Shown here in pieces: positions 37,269 to 51,600 of a stretch of DNA of 64,000 nucleotides. Position 1 is the first letter of the stretch. Each line of letters opens with the position of its first letter. Source of the stretch: Ptiloglossa arizonensis. Its lineage: Eukaryota; Arthropoda; Insecta; Hymenoptera; Colletidae. A program made the position numbers and the translations under genes. Location: assembly GCF_051014685.1 (NCBI RefSeq), contig NW_027478597.1:310001-374000 (forward strand), in the 5' to 3' direction. The notes below the pieces were generated by a model. It did not search any database and had not been told where the DNA came from. It worked only from the letters and a program-made list of their open reading frames with translations.

Positions 37269-39893
37269 GCATCAGAACTGCGAAAATTTAGAGTTTCTCA
37301 AGCGTTTCTTACCTCCAAACTGCCATATCTCGCGAACGGATTGACCAATCCGCAAAATTTCTGTTGCATCTGAAAGTAGAAACTCGCCCGATTACAACGG
37401 TATGCGTACTTTTCCCCTAGGCCGTTCTAGTTATTCGTTTCGAGCATCAGAACTGCGAAAATTTTGAGTTTCTCAAGCGTTTCTTACATCCAAACTGCCA
37501 TATCTCGCGAACGGATTGACCAATCCGCAAAATTGCTGTTGCATTTGAAAGTAGTAACTCGCCCGATTACAGCGGTATGTGTACTTTTCCCCTAGGCCGT
37601 TCTAGTTGTTCGTTTCGACAATCAGAACTGCGAAAATTTTGAGTTTCTTAAGCGTTTCTTATCTCCAAACTGCCATATATCGCGAACGGATTGACCAATC
37701 CGCAAAATTTCTGTTGCATCTGAAAGTAGAAACTCGCCCGATTACAACGGTATGCGTACTTTTCCCCCAGGCCGTTCTGGTTATTCGTTTCGAGCATCAG
37801 AACTGCGAAAATGTTGAGTTTCTTAAGCGTTTCTTACCCCCAAACTGCCATATCTCGCGAACGGATTGACCAATCCTCAAAATTTCTGTTGCATCTGAAA
37901 GTAGAAACTCGCCCGATTACAACGGTATGCGTACTTTTCACCTAGGCCGTTCTAGTTGTTCGTTTCGAACATCAGAACTGCGAAAATTTTGAGTTTCTTA
38001 AGCGTTTCTTACTTCCAAACTGCCATATCTCGCGAACGGATTGACCAATCCCCAAAATTTCTGTTGCATCTGAAAGTAGAAACTCTCCCGATTACAACGG
38101 TGTGCGTACTTTTCCCCTAGGCCGCCCTAGTTATTCGTTTCGAGCATCAGAACTGCGAAAATTTTGAGTTTCTCAAGCGTTTCTTACTTCCAAACTGCCA
38201 TATCTGGCGAACAGATTGACCAATCCTCAAAATTTCTATTGCATCTGAAAGTAGAAACTCGCCCGATTACAACGGTATGCGTACTTTTCCCCTAGGCCGT
38301 TCTAGTTATTCGTTTCGAGCATCAGAACTGCGAAAATTTTGAGTTTCTCAAGCGTTTCTTACCTACAAACTGCCACATCTCGCGAACGGATTGGCCAATC
38401 CGCAAAATTTCTGATGCATCTGAAAGTAGAAACTCGCCCGATTACAATGGTATGCGTACTTTTCCCCTAGGCCGTTCTAGTTATTCGTTTCGAGCATCAG
38501 AACTGCGAAAATTTTGAGTTTCTCAAGCGTTTCTTACATCCAAACTGCCATATCTCGCGAACGGATTGACCAATCCGCAAAATTTCTGTTGCATCTGAAG
38601 GTAGAAACTCGCTCGATTACAACGGTATGCGTACTTTTCCCGTAGGCCGTTCTAGTTATTCGTTTCGAGCATCAGAACTGCGAAAATTTTGAGTTTCTCA
38701 AGCGTTTCTTACCTACAAACTGCCACATCTCGCGAAAGGATTGGCCAATCCGCAAAATTTCTGATGCATCTGAAACTAGAAACTCGCCCGATTACAAGGG
38801 TATGCGTACTTTTCCCCTAGGCCGTTCTAGTTATTCGTTTCGGGCATCAGAACTGCGAAAATATTGAGTTTCTTAAGCGTTTCTTACCTCCAAACTGCCA
38901 TATCTCGCGAACAGATTGACCAATCCGCAAAATTTCTGTTGCATCTGAAAGTAGAAACTCGCCCGATTACAACGGTATGCGTACCTTTCCCCTAGGCCGT
39001 TCTAGTTATGCATGTCGAGCATCAGATCTGCGAAAATTTTGAGTTTCTCAAGCGTTTCTTACCTACAAACTGCCACATCTCGCGAACGGATTGGCCAATC
39101 CGCAAAATTTCTGATGCATCTGAAAGCAGAAACTCTCTCGATTACAACGGTGTGCGTACTTTTCCCCTAGGCCGCCCTAGTCATTCGTTTCGAGCATCAG
39201 AACTGCGAAAATTTTGAGTTTCTCAAGCGTTTCTTACTTCCAAACTGCCATATCTCGCGAACGGATTGACCAATCCTCAAAATTTCTGTTGCATCTGAAA
39301 GTAAAAACTCGCCCGATTACAACGGTATGCGTACTTTTCCCGTAGGCCGTTCTAGTTATTCGTTTCGAGCATCAGAACTGTGAAAATTTTGAGTTTCTCA
39401 AGCGTTTCTTACCTCCAAACTGCCATATCTCGCGAACAGATTGACCAATCCGCAAAATTTCTGTTGCATCTGAAGGTAGAAACTCGCCCGATTACAACGG
39501 TATGCGTACTTTTCCCCTAGGCCGTTCTAGTTATTCGTTTCGAGCATCAGAACTGCGAAAATTTTGAGTTTCTCAAGCGTTTCTTACTTCCAAACTGCCA
39601 TATCTCGCGAACGGATTGACCAATCCGCAAAATTTCTGTTGCATCTGAAGGCAGAAACTCGCCCGATTACAACGGTATGCGTACTTTTCCCCTAGGCCGT
39701 TCTAGTTATTCGTTTCGAGCATCAGAACTGCGAAAATTTTGAGTTTCTCAAGCGTTTCTTACCTACAAACTGCCACACCTCGCGAACGGATTGGCCAATC
39801 CGCAAAATTTCTGATGCATCTGAAACTAGAAACTCGCCCGATTACAAGGGTATGCGTACTTTTCCCCTAGGCCGTTCTAGTTATTCGTTTCGA
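37269..39893 (+). repeat. Mosaic satellite segment of domain II
   Basis: Fifteen monomers. The stretch 37.27-38.33 kb corresponds in order to 47.07-48.14 kb and 54.42-55.49 kb (AATTGCTG, TTCGACAATCAG with CATATATCGCG, CCCCCAGGCCG, TTCACCTAGG, CAATCCCC with ACTCTCC, ATATCTGGCGAACAG). The stretch 38.83-39.40 kb carries the BglII-bearing monomer and neighbours in the same order as at 31.13-31.56 kb. No gene or insertion seen. Confidence 0.7.
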
Positions 39894-41567
39894 ACATCAG
39901 AACTGCGAAAATTTTTTTAGTTTCTCAAGCGTTTCTTAACTCCAAACTGCCATATCTCACGAACGGATTGACCAATCCGCAAAATTTCTGTTGCATCTGA
40001 AAGTAGAAACTCGCCCGATTACAACGGTATGCGTACCTTTCCCCTAGGCCGTTCTAGTTATGCTTGTCGAGCATCAGATCTGCGAAAATTTTGAGATTCT
40101 CAAGCGTTTCTTACTTCCAAACTGCCATATCTCGCGAACGGATTGACCAATCCGCAAAATTTCTGTTGAATCTGAAGGTAGAAACTCGCCCGATTACAAC
40201 GGTGTGCGTACTTTTCCCCTAGGCCGCCCTAGTTATTCGTTTCGAGCATCAGAACTGCGAAAATTTTGAGTTTCTCAAGCGTTTCTTACTTCCAAACTGC
40301 CATATCTCGCGAACGGATTGACCAATCCTCAAAATTTCTGTTGCATCTGAAAGTAGAAGCTCGCCCGATGACAACGGTATGCGTACTTTTCCCCTAGGCC
40401 GTCCTCGTTATTCGTTTCGAGCATCAGAACTGCGAAAATTTTGAGTTTCTCAAGCGTTTCTTACTTCCAAACTGCCATATCTCGCGAACGGATTGACCAA
40501 TCCGCAAAATTTCTGTTGCATCTGAAAGTAGAAACTCGCCCGATTACAACGGTATGCGTACTTTTCCCCTAGGCCGTTCTAGTTATTCGTTTCGAGCATC
40601 AGAACTGCGAAAATTTTGAGTTTCTCAAGCGTTTCTTACATCCAAACTGCCATATCTCGCGAACGGATTGACCAATCCGCAAAATTTCTGTTGCATCTGA
40701 AACTAGAAACTCGCCCGATTACAAGGGTATGCGTACTTTTCCCCTAGGCCGTTCTAGTTATTCGTTTCGAACATCAGAACTGCGAAAATTTTTTTAGTTT
40801 CTCAAGCGTTTCTTAACTCCAAACTGCCATATCTCACGAACGGATTGACCAATCCGCAAAATTTCTGTTGCATCTGAAAGTAGAAACTCGCCCGATTACA
40901 ACGGTATGCGTACCTTTCCCCTAGGCCGTTCTAGTTATGCTTGTCGAGCATCAGATCTGCGAAAATTTTGAGATTCTCAAGCGTTTCTTACTTCCAAACT
41001 GCCATATCTCGCGAACGGATTGACCAATCCGCAAAATTTCTGTTGAATCTGAAGGTAGAAACTCGCCCGATTACAACGGTGTGCGTACTTTTCCCCTAGG
41101 CCGCCCTAGTTATTCGTTTCGAGCATCAGAACTGCGAAAATTTTGAGTTTCTCAAGCGTTTCTTACTTCCAAACTGCCATATCTCGCGAACGGATTGACC
41201 AATCCTCAAAATTTCTGTTGCATCTGAAAGTAGAAGCTCGCCCGATGACAACGGTATGCGTACTTTTCCCCTAGGCCGTCCTCGTTATTCGTTTCGAGCA
41301 TCAGAACTGCGAAAATTTTGAGTTTCTCAAGCGTTTCTTACTTCCAAACTGCCATATCTCGCGAACGGATTGACCAATCCGCAAAATTTCTGTTGCATCT
41401 GAAAGTAGAAACTCGCCCGATTACAACGGTATGCGTACTTTTCCCCTAGGCCGTTCTAGTTATTCGTTTCGAGCATCAGAACTGCGAAAATTTTGAGTTT
41501 CTCAAGCGTTTCTTACATCCAAACTGCCATATCTCGCGAACGGATTGACCAATCCGCAAAATTTCTG
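39894..41567 (+). repeat. 5-monomer tandem duplication carrying the T7 (+2 bp) variant
   Basis: 39,894-40,690 matches 40,771-41,567 with an offset of 877 bp, that is 5 x 175 + 2. Both copies start with TTCGAACATCAG and the T7 expansion, then CAGATCTGCG with GAGATTCTCAAG and GTTGAATCTG, then GAAGCTCGCC with GATGACAAC. The monomer between them (about 40,596-40,770) is chimeric: an ACATCC left part and an AACTAGAAAC/ACAAGGG right part, marking the crossover. Confidence 0.8.
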
Positions 41568-42353
41568 TTGCATTTGAAAGTAGTAACTCGCCCGATTACA
41601 ACGGTATGTGTACTTTTCCCCTAGGCCGTTCTAGTTAGTCGTTTCGAGCATCAGAACTGCGAAAATTTTGAGTTTCTCAAGCGTTTCTTACTTCCAAACT
41701 GCCATATCTCGCGAACGGATTGACCAATCCGCAAAATTTCTGTTGCATCTGAAAGTAGAAACTCGCCCGATTACAACGGTATGCGTACCTTTCCCCTAGG
41801 CCGTTCTAGTTATGCTTGTCGAGCATCAGATCTGCGAAAATTTTGAGTTTCTCAAGCGTTTCTTACTTCCAAACTGCCATATCTCGCGAACGGATTGACC
41901 AATCCGCAAAATTTCTGTTGCATCTGAAGGTAGAAACTCGCCCGATTACAACGGTGTGCGTACTTTTCCCCTAGGCCGCCCTAGTTATTCGTTTCGAGCA
42001 TCAGAACTGCGAAAATTTTGAGTTTCTCAAGCGTTTCTTACTTCCAAACTGCCATATCTCGCGAACGGATTGACCAATCCTCAAAATTTCTGTTGCATCT
42101 GAAAGTAGAAGCTCGCCCGATGACAACGGTATGCGTACTTCTCCCCTAGGCCGTCCTCGTTATTCGTTTCGAGCATCAGAACTGCGAAAATTTTGAGTTT
42201 CTCAAGCGTTTCTTACTTCCAAACTGCCATATCTCGCGAACGGATTGACCAATCCGCAAAATTTCTGTTGCATCTGAAGGCAGAAACTCGCCCGATTACA
42301 ACGGTATGCGTACTTTTCCCCTCGGCCGTTCTAGTTATTCGTTTCGAGCATCA

Positions 42354-44451
42354 GAACTGCGAAAATTTTGAGTTTCTCAAGCGTTTCTTACCTACAAACT
42401 GCCACATCTCGCGAACGGATTGGCCAATCCGCAAAATTTCTGATGCATCTGAAACTAGAAACTCGCCCGATTACAAGGGTATGCGTACTTTTCCCCTAGG
42501 CCGTTCTAGTTATTCGTTTCGGGCATCAGAACTGCGAAAATGTTGAGTTTCTCAAGCGTTCCTTACCTCCAAACTGCCATATCTCGCGGACAGATTGACC
42601 AATCCGCAAAATTTCTGTTGCATCTGAAAGTAGAAACTCGCCCGATTACAACGGTATGCGTACCTTTCCCCTAGGCCGTTCTAGTTATGCATGTCGAGCA
42701 TCAGATCTGCGAAAATTTTGAGTTTCTCAAGCGTTTCTTACCTACAAACTGCCACATCTCGCGAACGGATTGGCCAATCCGCAAAATTTCTGATGCATCT
42801 GAAAGCAGAAACTCTCTCGATTACAACGGTGTGCGTACTTTTCCCCTAGGCCGCCCTAGTCATTCGTTTCGAGCATCAGAACTGCGAAAATTTTGAGTTT
42901 CTCAAGCGTTTCTTACTTCCAAACTGCCATATCTCGCGAACGGATTGACCAATCCTCAAAATTTCTGTTGCATCTGAAAGTAAAAACTCGCCCGATTACA
43001 ACGGTATGCGTACTTTTCCCGTAGGCCGTTCTAGTTATTCGTTTCGAGCATCAGAACTGTGAAAATTTTGAGTTTCTCAAGCGTTTCTTACTTCCAAACT
43101 GCCATATCTCGCGAACGGATTGACCAATCCGCAAAATTTCTGTTGCATCTGAATGTAGAAACTCGCCCGATTACAACGGTATGCGTACTTTTCCCTAGGC
43201 CGTTCTGGTTATTCGTTTCGAGCATCAGAACTGTGAAAAATTTGAGTTTCTCAAGCGTTTCTTACCTCCAAACTGCCATATCTCGCGAACGGATTGACCA
43301 ATCCGCAAAATTTCTGTTGTATCTGAAAGTAGAAACTCGCCCGATTACAACGGTATGCGTACTTTTCCCCTAGGCTGTTCTAGTTATTCGTTTCGAGCAT
43401 CAGAACTGCGAAAATTTTGAGTTTCTCAAGCGTTTCTTACCTACAAACTGCCACATCTCGCGAACGGATTGGCCAATCCGCAAAATTTCTGATGCATCTG
43501 AAACTAGAAACTCGCCCGATTACAAGGGTATGCGTACTTTTCCCCTAGGCCGTTCTAGTTATTCGTTTCGGGCATCAGAACTGCGAAAATGTTGAGTTTC
43601 TCAAGCGTTCCTTACCTCCAAACTGCCATATCTCGCGGACAGATTGACCAATCCGCAAAATTTCTGTTGCATCTGAAAGTAGAAACTCGCCCGATTACAA
43701 CGGTATGCGTACCTTTCCCCTAGGCCGTTCTAGTTATGCATGTCGAGCATCAGATCTGCGAAAATTTTGAGTTTCTCAAGCGTTTCTTACCTACAAACTG
43801 CCACATCTCGCGAACGGATTGGCCAATCCGCAAAATTTCTGATGCATCTGAAAGCAGAAACTCTCTCGATTACAACGGTGTGCGTACTTTTCCCCTAGGC
43901 CGCCCTAGTCATTCGTTTCGAGCATCAGAACTGCGAAAATTTTGAGTTTCTCAAGCGTTTCTTACTTCCAAACTGCCATATCTCGCGAACGGATTGACCA
44001 ATCCTCAAAATTTCTGTTGCATCTGAAAGTAAAAACTCGCCCGATTACAACGGTATGCGTACTTTTCCCGTAGGCCGTTCTAGTTATTCGTTTCGAGCAT
44101 CAGAACTGTGAAAATTTTGAGTTTCTCAAGCGTTTCTTACTTCCAAACTGCCATATCTCGCGAACGGATTGACCAATCCGCAAAATTTCTGTTGCATCTG
44201 AATGTAGAAACTCGCCCGATTACAACGGTATGCGTACTTTTCCCCTAGGCCGTTCTGGTTATTCGTTTCGAGCATCAGAACTGTGAAAAATTTGAGTTTC
44301 TCAAGCGTTTCTTACCTCCAAAGTGCCATATCTCGCGAACGGATTGACCAATCCGCAAAATTTCTGTTGTATCTGAAAGTAGAAACTCGCCCGATTACAA
44401 CGGTATGCGTACTTTTCCCCTAGGCTGTTCTAGTTATTCGTTTCGAGCATC
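42354..44451 (+). repeat. Nested 6-monomer duplication inside copy A (2 x 1,049 bp)
   Basis: Units start with the ACCTACAAACTGCCACATC/ATTGGCCAAT/ACTAGAAAC monomer and run through CGGGCATCAG with TTCCTTACC and CGCGGACAG, the ATGCATGTCGAG BglII monomer, the GTAAAAACTC/TTCCCGTAGG monomer, the GAATGTAG monomer and the GTGAAAAATTTG monomer ending AGGCTGTTC. The ATGCATGTCG marker at 42,687 and 43,736 gives the 1,049-bp spacing; unit 1 has the C3 deletion near 43,194 and unit 2 does not. Confidence 0.8.
43193..43195 (+). repeat. C4 to C3 deletion shared by copies A and B
   Basis: TTTTCCCTAGG replaces TTTTCCCCTAGG in the first unit of the nested 6-monomer duplication. It is present again at 50,542-50,544 in copy B at the 7,349-bp offset, so it predates the large duplication and is more likely real than a base-calling error. 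Confidence 0.85.
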
Positions 44452-46900
44452 AGAACTGCGAAAATTTTGAGTTTCTCAAGCGTTTCTTACCTACAAACTG
44501 CCACATCTCGCGAACGGATTGGCCAATCCGCAAAATTTCTGATGCATCTGAAAGAAGAAACTCGCCCGATTACAAGGGTATGCGAACTTTTCCCCTAGGC
44601 CGTTCTAGTTATTCGTTTCGAGCATCAGAACTGCGAAAATTTTGAGTTTCTCAAGCGTTTCTTACAACGGAACTGCCATATCTCGCGAACGGATTGCCCA
44701 ATCCGCAAAATTTCGGTTGCATCTGAAAGTAGAAACTCGCCCGATTACAACGGTATGCGTACTTTTCCCCTAGGCCGTTCTAGTTATTCGTTTCGAGCAT
44801 CAGAACTGCGAAAATTTTGAGTTTCTCAAGCGTTTCTTACTTCCAAACTGCCATATCTCGCGAACGGATTGACCAATCCGCAAAATTTCTGTTGCATCTG
44901 AAAGTAGAAACTCGCCCGATTACAACGGTATGCGTACTTTTCCCCTAGGCCATTCTAGTTATTCGTTTCGAGCATCAGAACTGCGAAAATTTTGAGTTTC
45001 TCAAGCGTTTCTTACATCCAAACTGCCATATCTCGCGAACGGATTGACCAATCCGCAAAATTTCTGTTGCATTTGAAAGTAGTAACTCGCCCGATTACAA
45101 CGGTATGTGTACTTTTCCCCTAGGCCGTTCTAGTTAGTCGTTTCGAGCATCAGAACTGCGAAAATTTTGAGTTTCTCAAGCGTTTCTTACTTCCAAACTG
45201 CCATATCTCGCGAACGGATTGACCAATCCGCAAAATTTCTGTTGTATCTGAAAGTAGAAACTCGCCCGATTACAGCGGTATGCGTACTTTTCCCCTAGGC
45301 CGTTCTGGTTATTCGTTTCGAGCATCAGAAATGTGAAAATGTTGAGTTTCTCAACCGTTTCTTACCTCCAAACTGCCATATCTCACGAACGGATTGACCA
45401 ATCCGCAAAATTTCTGTTGCATCTGAAAGTAGAAACTCGCCCGATTACAACGGTATGCGTACTTTTCCCGTAGGCCGTTCTAGTTATTCGTTTCGAGCAT
45501 CAGAACTGTGAAAATTTTGAGTTTCTCAAGCGTTTCTTACTTCCAAACTGCCATATCTCGCGAACGGATTGACCAATCCGCAAAATTTCTGTTGCATCTG
45601 AATGTAGAAACTCGCCCGATTACAACGGTATGCGTACTTTTCCCCTAGGCCGTTCTGGTTATTCGTTTCGAGCATCAGAACTGTGAAAAATTTGAGTTTC
45701 TCAAGCGTTTCTTACCTCCAAACTGCCATATCTCGCGAACGGATTGACCAATCCGCAAAATTTCTGTTGTATCTGAAAGTAGAAACTCGCCCGATTACAA
45801 CGGTATGCGTACTTTTCCCCTAGGCTGTTCTAGTTATTCGTTTCGAGCATCAGAACTGCGAAAATTTTGAGTTTCTCAAGCGTTTCTTACCTACAAACTG
45901 CCACATCTCGCGAACGGATTGGCCAATCCGCAAAATTTCTGATGCATCTGAAAGAAGAAACTCGCCCGATTACAAGGGTATGCGAACTTTTCCCCTAGGC
46001 CGTTCTAGTTATTCGTTTCGAGCATCAGAACAGCGAAAATTTTGAGTTTCTCAAGCGTTTCTTACAACGGAACTGCCATATCTCGCGAACGGATTGCCCA
46101 ATCCGCAAAATTTCGGTTGCATCTGAAAGTAGAAACTCGCCCGATTACAACGGTATGCGTACTTTTCCCCTAGGCCGTTCTAGTTATTCGTTTCGAGCAT
46201 CAGAACTGCGAAAATTTTGAGTTTCTCAAGCGTTTCTTACTTCCAAACTGCCATATCTCGCGAACGGATTGACCAATCCGCAAAATTTCTGTTGCATCTG
46301 AAAGTAGAAACTCGCCCGATTACAACGGTATGCGTACTTTTCCCCTAGGCCATTCTAGTTATTCGTTTCGAGCATCAGAACTGCGAAAATTTTGAGTTTC
46401 TCAAGCGTTTCTTACATCCAAACTGCCATATCTCGCGAACGGATTGACCAATCCGCAAAATTTCTGTTGCATTTGAAAGTAGTAACTCGCCCGATTACAA
46501 CGGTATGTGTACTTTTCCCCTAGGCCGTTCTAGTTAGTCGTTTCGAGCATCAGAACTGCGAAAATTTTGAGTTTCTCAAGCGTTTCTTACTTCCAAACTG
46601 CCATATCTCGCGAACGGATTGACCAATCCGCAAAATTTCTGTTGTATCTGAAAGTAGAAACTCGCCCGATTACAACGGTATGCGTACTTTTCCCCTAGGC
46701 CGTTCTGGTTATTCGTTTCGAGCATCAGAAATGTGAAAATGTTGAGTTTCTCAACCGTTTCTTACCTCCAAACTGCCATATCTCACGAACGGATTGACCA
46801 ATCCGCAAAATTTCTGTTGCATCTGAAAGTAGAAACTCGCCCGATTACAACGGTATGCGTACTTTTCCCCTATGCCGTTCTAGTTATTCGTTTCGAGCAT
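44101..46900 (+). repeat. Nested 8-monomer duplication inside copy A (2 x 1,400 bp)
   Basis: Matching landmarks 1,400 bp apart include GAACTGTGAAAATTTTG at 44,104 and 45,504, GTGAAAAATTTG near 44,283 and 45,683, TTACAACGGAACTGCC near 44,663 and 46,063, and GAAATGTGAAAATGTTG near 45,329 and 46,729. The copies end differently (TTCCCGTAGG at about 45,467 against CCCCTATGCCG at about 46,867), which locates the crossover in the 45,330-45,470 monomer. Confidence 0.8.
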
Positions 46901-48646
46901 CAGAAGTGCGAAAATGTTGAGCTTCTCAAGCGTTTCTTACTTCCAAACTGCCATATCTCGCGAACGGATTGACCAATCCGCAAAATTTCTGTTGCATCTG
47001 AAAGTAGAAACTCGCCCGATTACAACGGTATGCGTGCTCTTCCCCTAGGCCGTTCTGGTTATTCGTTTCGAGCATCAGAACTGCGAAAATTTAGAGTTTC
47101 TCAAGCGTTTCTTACCTCCAAACTGCCATATCTCGCGAACGGATTGACCAATCCGCAAAATTTCTGTTGCATCTGAAAGTAGAAACTCGCCCGATTACAA
47201 CGGTATGCGTACTTTTCCCCTAGGCCGTTCTAGTTATTCGTTTCGAGCATCAGAACTGCGAAAATTTTGAGTTTCTCAAGCGTTTCTTACATCCAAACTG
47301 CCATATCTCGCGAACGGATTGACCAATCCGCAAAATTGCTGTTGCATTTGAAAGTAGTAACTCGCCCGATTACAACGGTATGTGTACTTTTCCCCTAGGC
47401 CGTTCTAGTTGTTCGTTTCGACAATCAGAACTGCGAAAATTTTGAGTTTCTTAAGCGTTTCTTATCTCCAAACTGCCATATATCGCGAACGGATTGACCA
47501 ATCCGCAAAATTTCTGTTGCATCTGAAAGTAGAAACTCGCCCGATTACAACGGTATGCGTACTTTTCCCCCAGGCCGTTCTGGTTATTCGTTTCGAGCAT
47601 CAGAACTGCGAAAATGTTGAGTTTCTTAAGCGTTTCTTACCTCCAAACTGCCATATCTCGCGAACGGATTGACCAATCCTCAAAATTTCTGTTGCATCTG
47701 AAAGTAGAAACTCGCCCGATTACAACGGTATGCGTACTTTTCACCTAGGCCGTTCTAGTTGTTCGTTTCGAACATCAGAACTGCGAAAATTTTGAGTTTC
47801 TTAAGCGTTTCTTACTTCCAAACTGCCATATCTCGCGAACGGATTGACCAATCCCCAAAATTTCTGTTGCATCTGAAAGTAGAAACTCTCCAGATTACAA
47901 CGGTGTGCGTACTTTTCCCCTAGGCCGTCCTAGTTATTCGTTTCGAGCATCAGAACTGCGAAAATTTTGAGTTTCTCAAGCGTTTCTTACTTCCAAACTG
48001 CCATATCTGGCGAACAGATTGACCAATCCTCAAAATTTCTATTGCATCTGAAAGTAGAAACTCGCCCGATTACAACGGTATGCGTACTTTTCCCCTAGGC
48101 CGTTCTAGTTATTCGTTTCGAGCATCAGAACTGCGAAAATTTTGAGTTTCTTAAGCGTTTCTTACCTCCAAACTGCCATATCTCGCGAACGGATTGACCA
48201 ATCCTCAAAATTTCTGTTGCATCTGAAAGTAGAAACTCGCCCGATGACAACGGTATGCGTACTTTTCCCCTAGGCCGTCCTAGTTATTCGTTTCGAACAT
48301 CAGAACTGCGAAAATTTTGAGTTTCTCAAGCGTTTCTTACTTCCAAACTGCCATATCTCGCGAACGGATTGACCACTCCGCAAAATTTCTGTTGCATCTG
48401 AAGGTAGAAACTCGCCCGATAACAACGGTATGCGTACTTTTCCCCTAGGCCGTTCTAGTTATTCGTTTCGAGCATCAGAACTGCGAAAATTTTGAGTTTC
48501 TCAAGCGTTTCTTACCTACAAACTGCCACATCTCGCGAACGGATTGGCCAATCCGCAAAATTTCTGATGCATCTGAAAGTAGAAACTCGCCCGATGACAA
48601 CGGTATGCGTACTTTTCCCCTAGGCCGTCCTAGTTATTCGTTTCGA

Positions 48647-51600
48647 ACATCAGAACTGCGAAAATTTTGAGTTTCTCAAGCGTTTCTTACTTCCAAACTG
48701 CCATATCTCGCGAACGGATTGACCAATCCGCAAAATTTCTGTTGTATCTGAAAGTAGAAACTCGCCCGATTACAACGGTATGCGTACTTTTCCCCTAGGC
48801 CGTTCTAGTTATTCGTTTCGAGCATCAGAACTGCGAAAATTTTGAGTTTCTCAAGCGTTTCTTACATCCAAACTGCCATATCTCGCGAACGGATTGACCA
48901 ATCCGCAAAATTTCTGTTGCATTTGAAAGTAGTAACTCGCCCGATTACAACGGTATGTGTACTTTTCCCCTAGGCCGTTCTAGTTAGTCGTTTCGAGCAT
49001 CAGAACTGCGAAAATTTTGAGTTTCTCAAGCGTTTCTTACTTCCAAACTGCCATATCTCGCGAACGGATTGACCAATCCGCAAAATTTCTGTTGCATCTG
49101 AAAGTAGAAACTCGCCCGATTACAACGGTATGCGTACCTTTCCCCTAGGCCGTTCTAGTTATGCTTGTCGAGCATCAGATCTGCGAAAATTTTGAGTTTC
49201 TCAAGCGTTTCTTACTTCCAAACTGCCATATCTCGCGAACGGATTGACCAATCCGCAAAATTTCTGTTGCATCTGAAGGTAGAAACTCGCCCGATTACAA
49301 CGGTGTGCGTACTTTTCCCCTAGGCCGCCCTAGTTATTCGTTTCGAGCATCAGAACTGCGAAAATTTTGAGTTTCTCAAGCGTTTCTTACCTCCAAACTG
49401 CCATATCTCGCGAACGGATTGACCAATCCTCAAAATTTCTGTTGCATCTGAAAGTAGAAGCTCGCCCGATGACAATGGTATGCGTACTTTTCCCCTAGGC
49501 CGTCCTCGTTATTCGTTTCGAGCATCAGAACTGCGAAAATTTTGAGTTTCTCAAGCGTTTCTTACTTCCAAACTGCCATATCTCGCGAACGGATTGACCA
49601 ATCCGCAAAATTTCTGTTGCATCTGAAGGCAGAAACTCGCCCGATTACAACGGTATGCGTACTTTTCCCCTCGGCCGTTCTAGTTATTCGTTTCGAGCAT
49701 CAGAACTGCGAAAATTTTGAGTTTCTCAAGCGTTTCTTACCTACAAACTGCCACATCTCGCGAACGGATTGGCCAATCCGCAAAATTTCTGATGCATCTG
49801 AAACTAGAAACTCGCCCGATTACAAGGGTATGCGTACTTTTCCCCTAGGCCGTTCTAGTTATTCGTTTCGGGCATCAGAACTGCGAAAATGTTGAGTTTC
49901 TCAAGCGTTCCTTACCTCCAAACTGCCATATCTCGCGGACAGATTGACCAATCCGCAAAATTTCTGTTGCATCTGAAAGTAGAAACTCGCCCGATTACAA
50001 CGGTATGCGTACCTTTCCCCTAGGCCGTTCTAGTTATGCATGTCGAGCATCAGATCTGCGAAAATTTTGAGTTTCTCAAGCGTTTCTTACCTACAAACTG
50101 CCACATCTCGCGAACGGATTGGCCAATCCGCAAAATTTCTGATGCATCTGAAAGCAGAAACTCTCTCGATTACAACGGTGTGCGTACTTTTCCCCTAGGC
50201 CGCCCTAGTCATTCGTTTCGAGCATCAGAACTGCGAAAATTTTGAGTTTCTCAAGCGTTTCTTACTTCCAAACTGCCATATCTCGCGAACGGATTGACCA
50301 ATCCTCAAAATTTCTGTTGCATCTGAAAGTAAAAACTCGCCCGATTACAACGGTATGCGTACTTTTCCCGTAGGCCGTTCTAGTTATTCGTTTCGAGCAT
50401 CAGAACTGTGAAAATTTTGAGTTTCTCAAGCGTTTCTTACTTCCAAACTGCCATATCTCGCGAACGGATTGACCAATCCGCAAAATTTCTGTTGCATCTG
50501 AATGTAGAAACTCGCCCGATTACAACGGTATGCGTACTTTTCCCTAGGCCGTTCTGGTTATTCGTTTCGAGCATCAGAACTGTGAAAAATTTGAGTTTCT
50601 CAAGCGTTTCTTACCTCCAAACTGCCATATCTCGCGAACGGATTGACCAATCCGCAAAATTTCTGTTGTATCTGAAAGTAGAAACTCGCCCGATTACAAC
50701 GGTATGCGTACTTTTCCCCTAGGCTGTTCTAGTTATTCGTTTCGAGCATCAGAACTGCGAAAATTTTGAGTTTCTCAAGCGTTTCTTACCTACAAACTGC
50801 CACATCTCGCGAACGGATTGGCCAATCCGCAAAATTTCTGATGTATCTGAAACTAGAAACTCGCCCGATTACAAGGGTATGCGTACTTTTCCCCTAGGCC
50901 GTTCTAGTTATTCGTTTCGGGCATCAGAACTGCGAAAATGTTGAGTTTCTCAAGCGTTCCTTACCTCCAAACTGCCATATCTCGCGGACAGATTGACCAA
51001 TCCGCAAAATTTCTGTTGCATCTGAAAGTAGAAACTCGCCCGATTACAACGGTATGCGTACCTTTCCCCTAGGCCGTTCTAGTTATGCATGTCGAGCATC
51101 AGATCTGCGAAAATTTTGAGTTTCTCAAGCGTTTCTTACCTACAAACTGCCACATCTCGCGAACGGATTGGCCAATCCGCAAAATTTCTGATGCATCTGA
51201 AAGCAGAAACTCTCTCGATTACAACGGTGTGCGTACTTTTCCCCTAGGCCGCCCTAGTCATTCGTTTCGAGCATCAGAACTGCGAAAATTTTGAGTTTCT
51301 CAAGCGTTTCTTACTTCCAAACTGCCATATCTCGCGAACGGATTGACCAATCCTCAAAATTTCTGTTGCATCTGAAAGTAAAAACTCGCCCGATTACAAC
51401 GGTATGCGTACTTTTCCCGTAGGCCGTTCTAGTTATTCGTTTCGAGCATCAGAACTGTGAAAATTTTGAGTTTCTCAAGCGTTTCTTACTTCCAAACTGC
51501 CATATCTCGCGAACGGATTGACCAATCCGCAAAATTTCTGTTGCATCTGAATGTAGAAACTCGCCCGATTACAACGGTATGCGTACTTTTCCCCTAGGCC

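Larger units (their letters stand above)
41298..48646 (+). repeat. 7,349-bp (42-monomer) HOR, copy A
   Basis: Matches copy B at an invariant offset of 7,349 bp (42 x 175 - 1, the -1 being the C3 deletion near 43,194, also present in B near 50,543). It contains a nested 6-monomer duplication (about 42,354-43,402 and 43,403-44,451) and a nested 8-monomer duplication (about 44,101-45,500 and 45,501-46,900), both inherited intact by copy B. Boundaries are placed by the junction monomer at 48,647 and are uncertain by about one monomer. Confidence 0.85.
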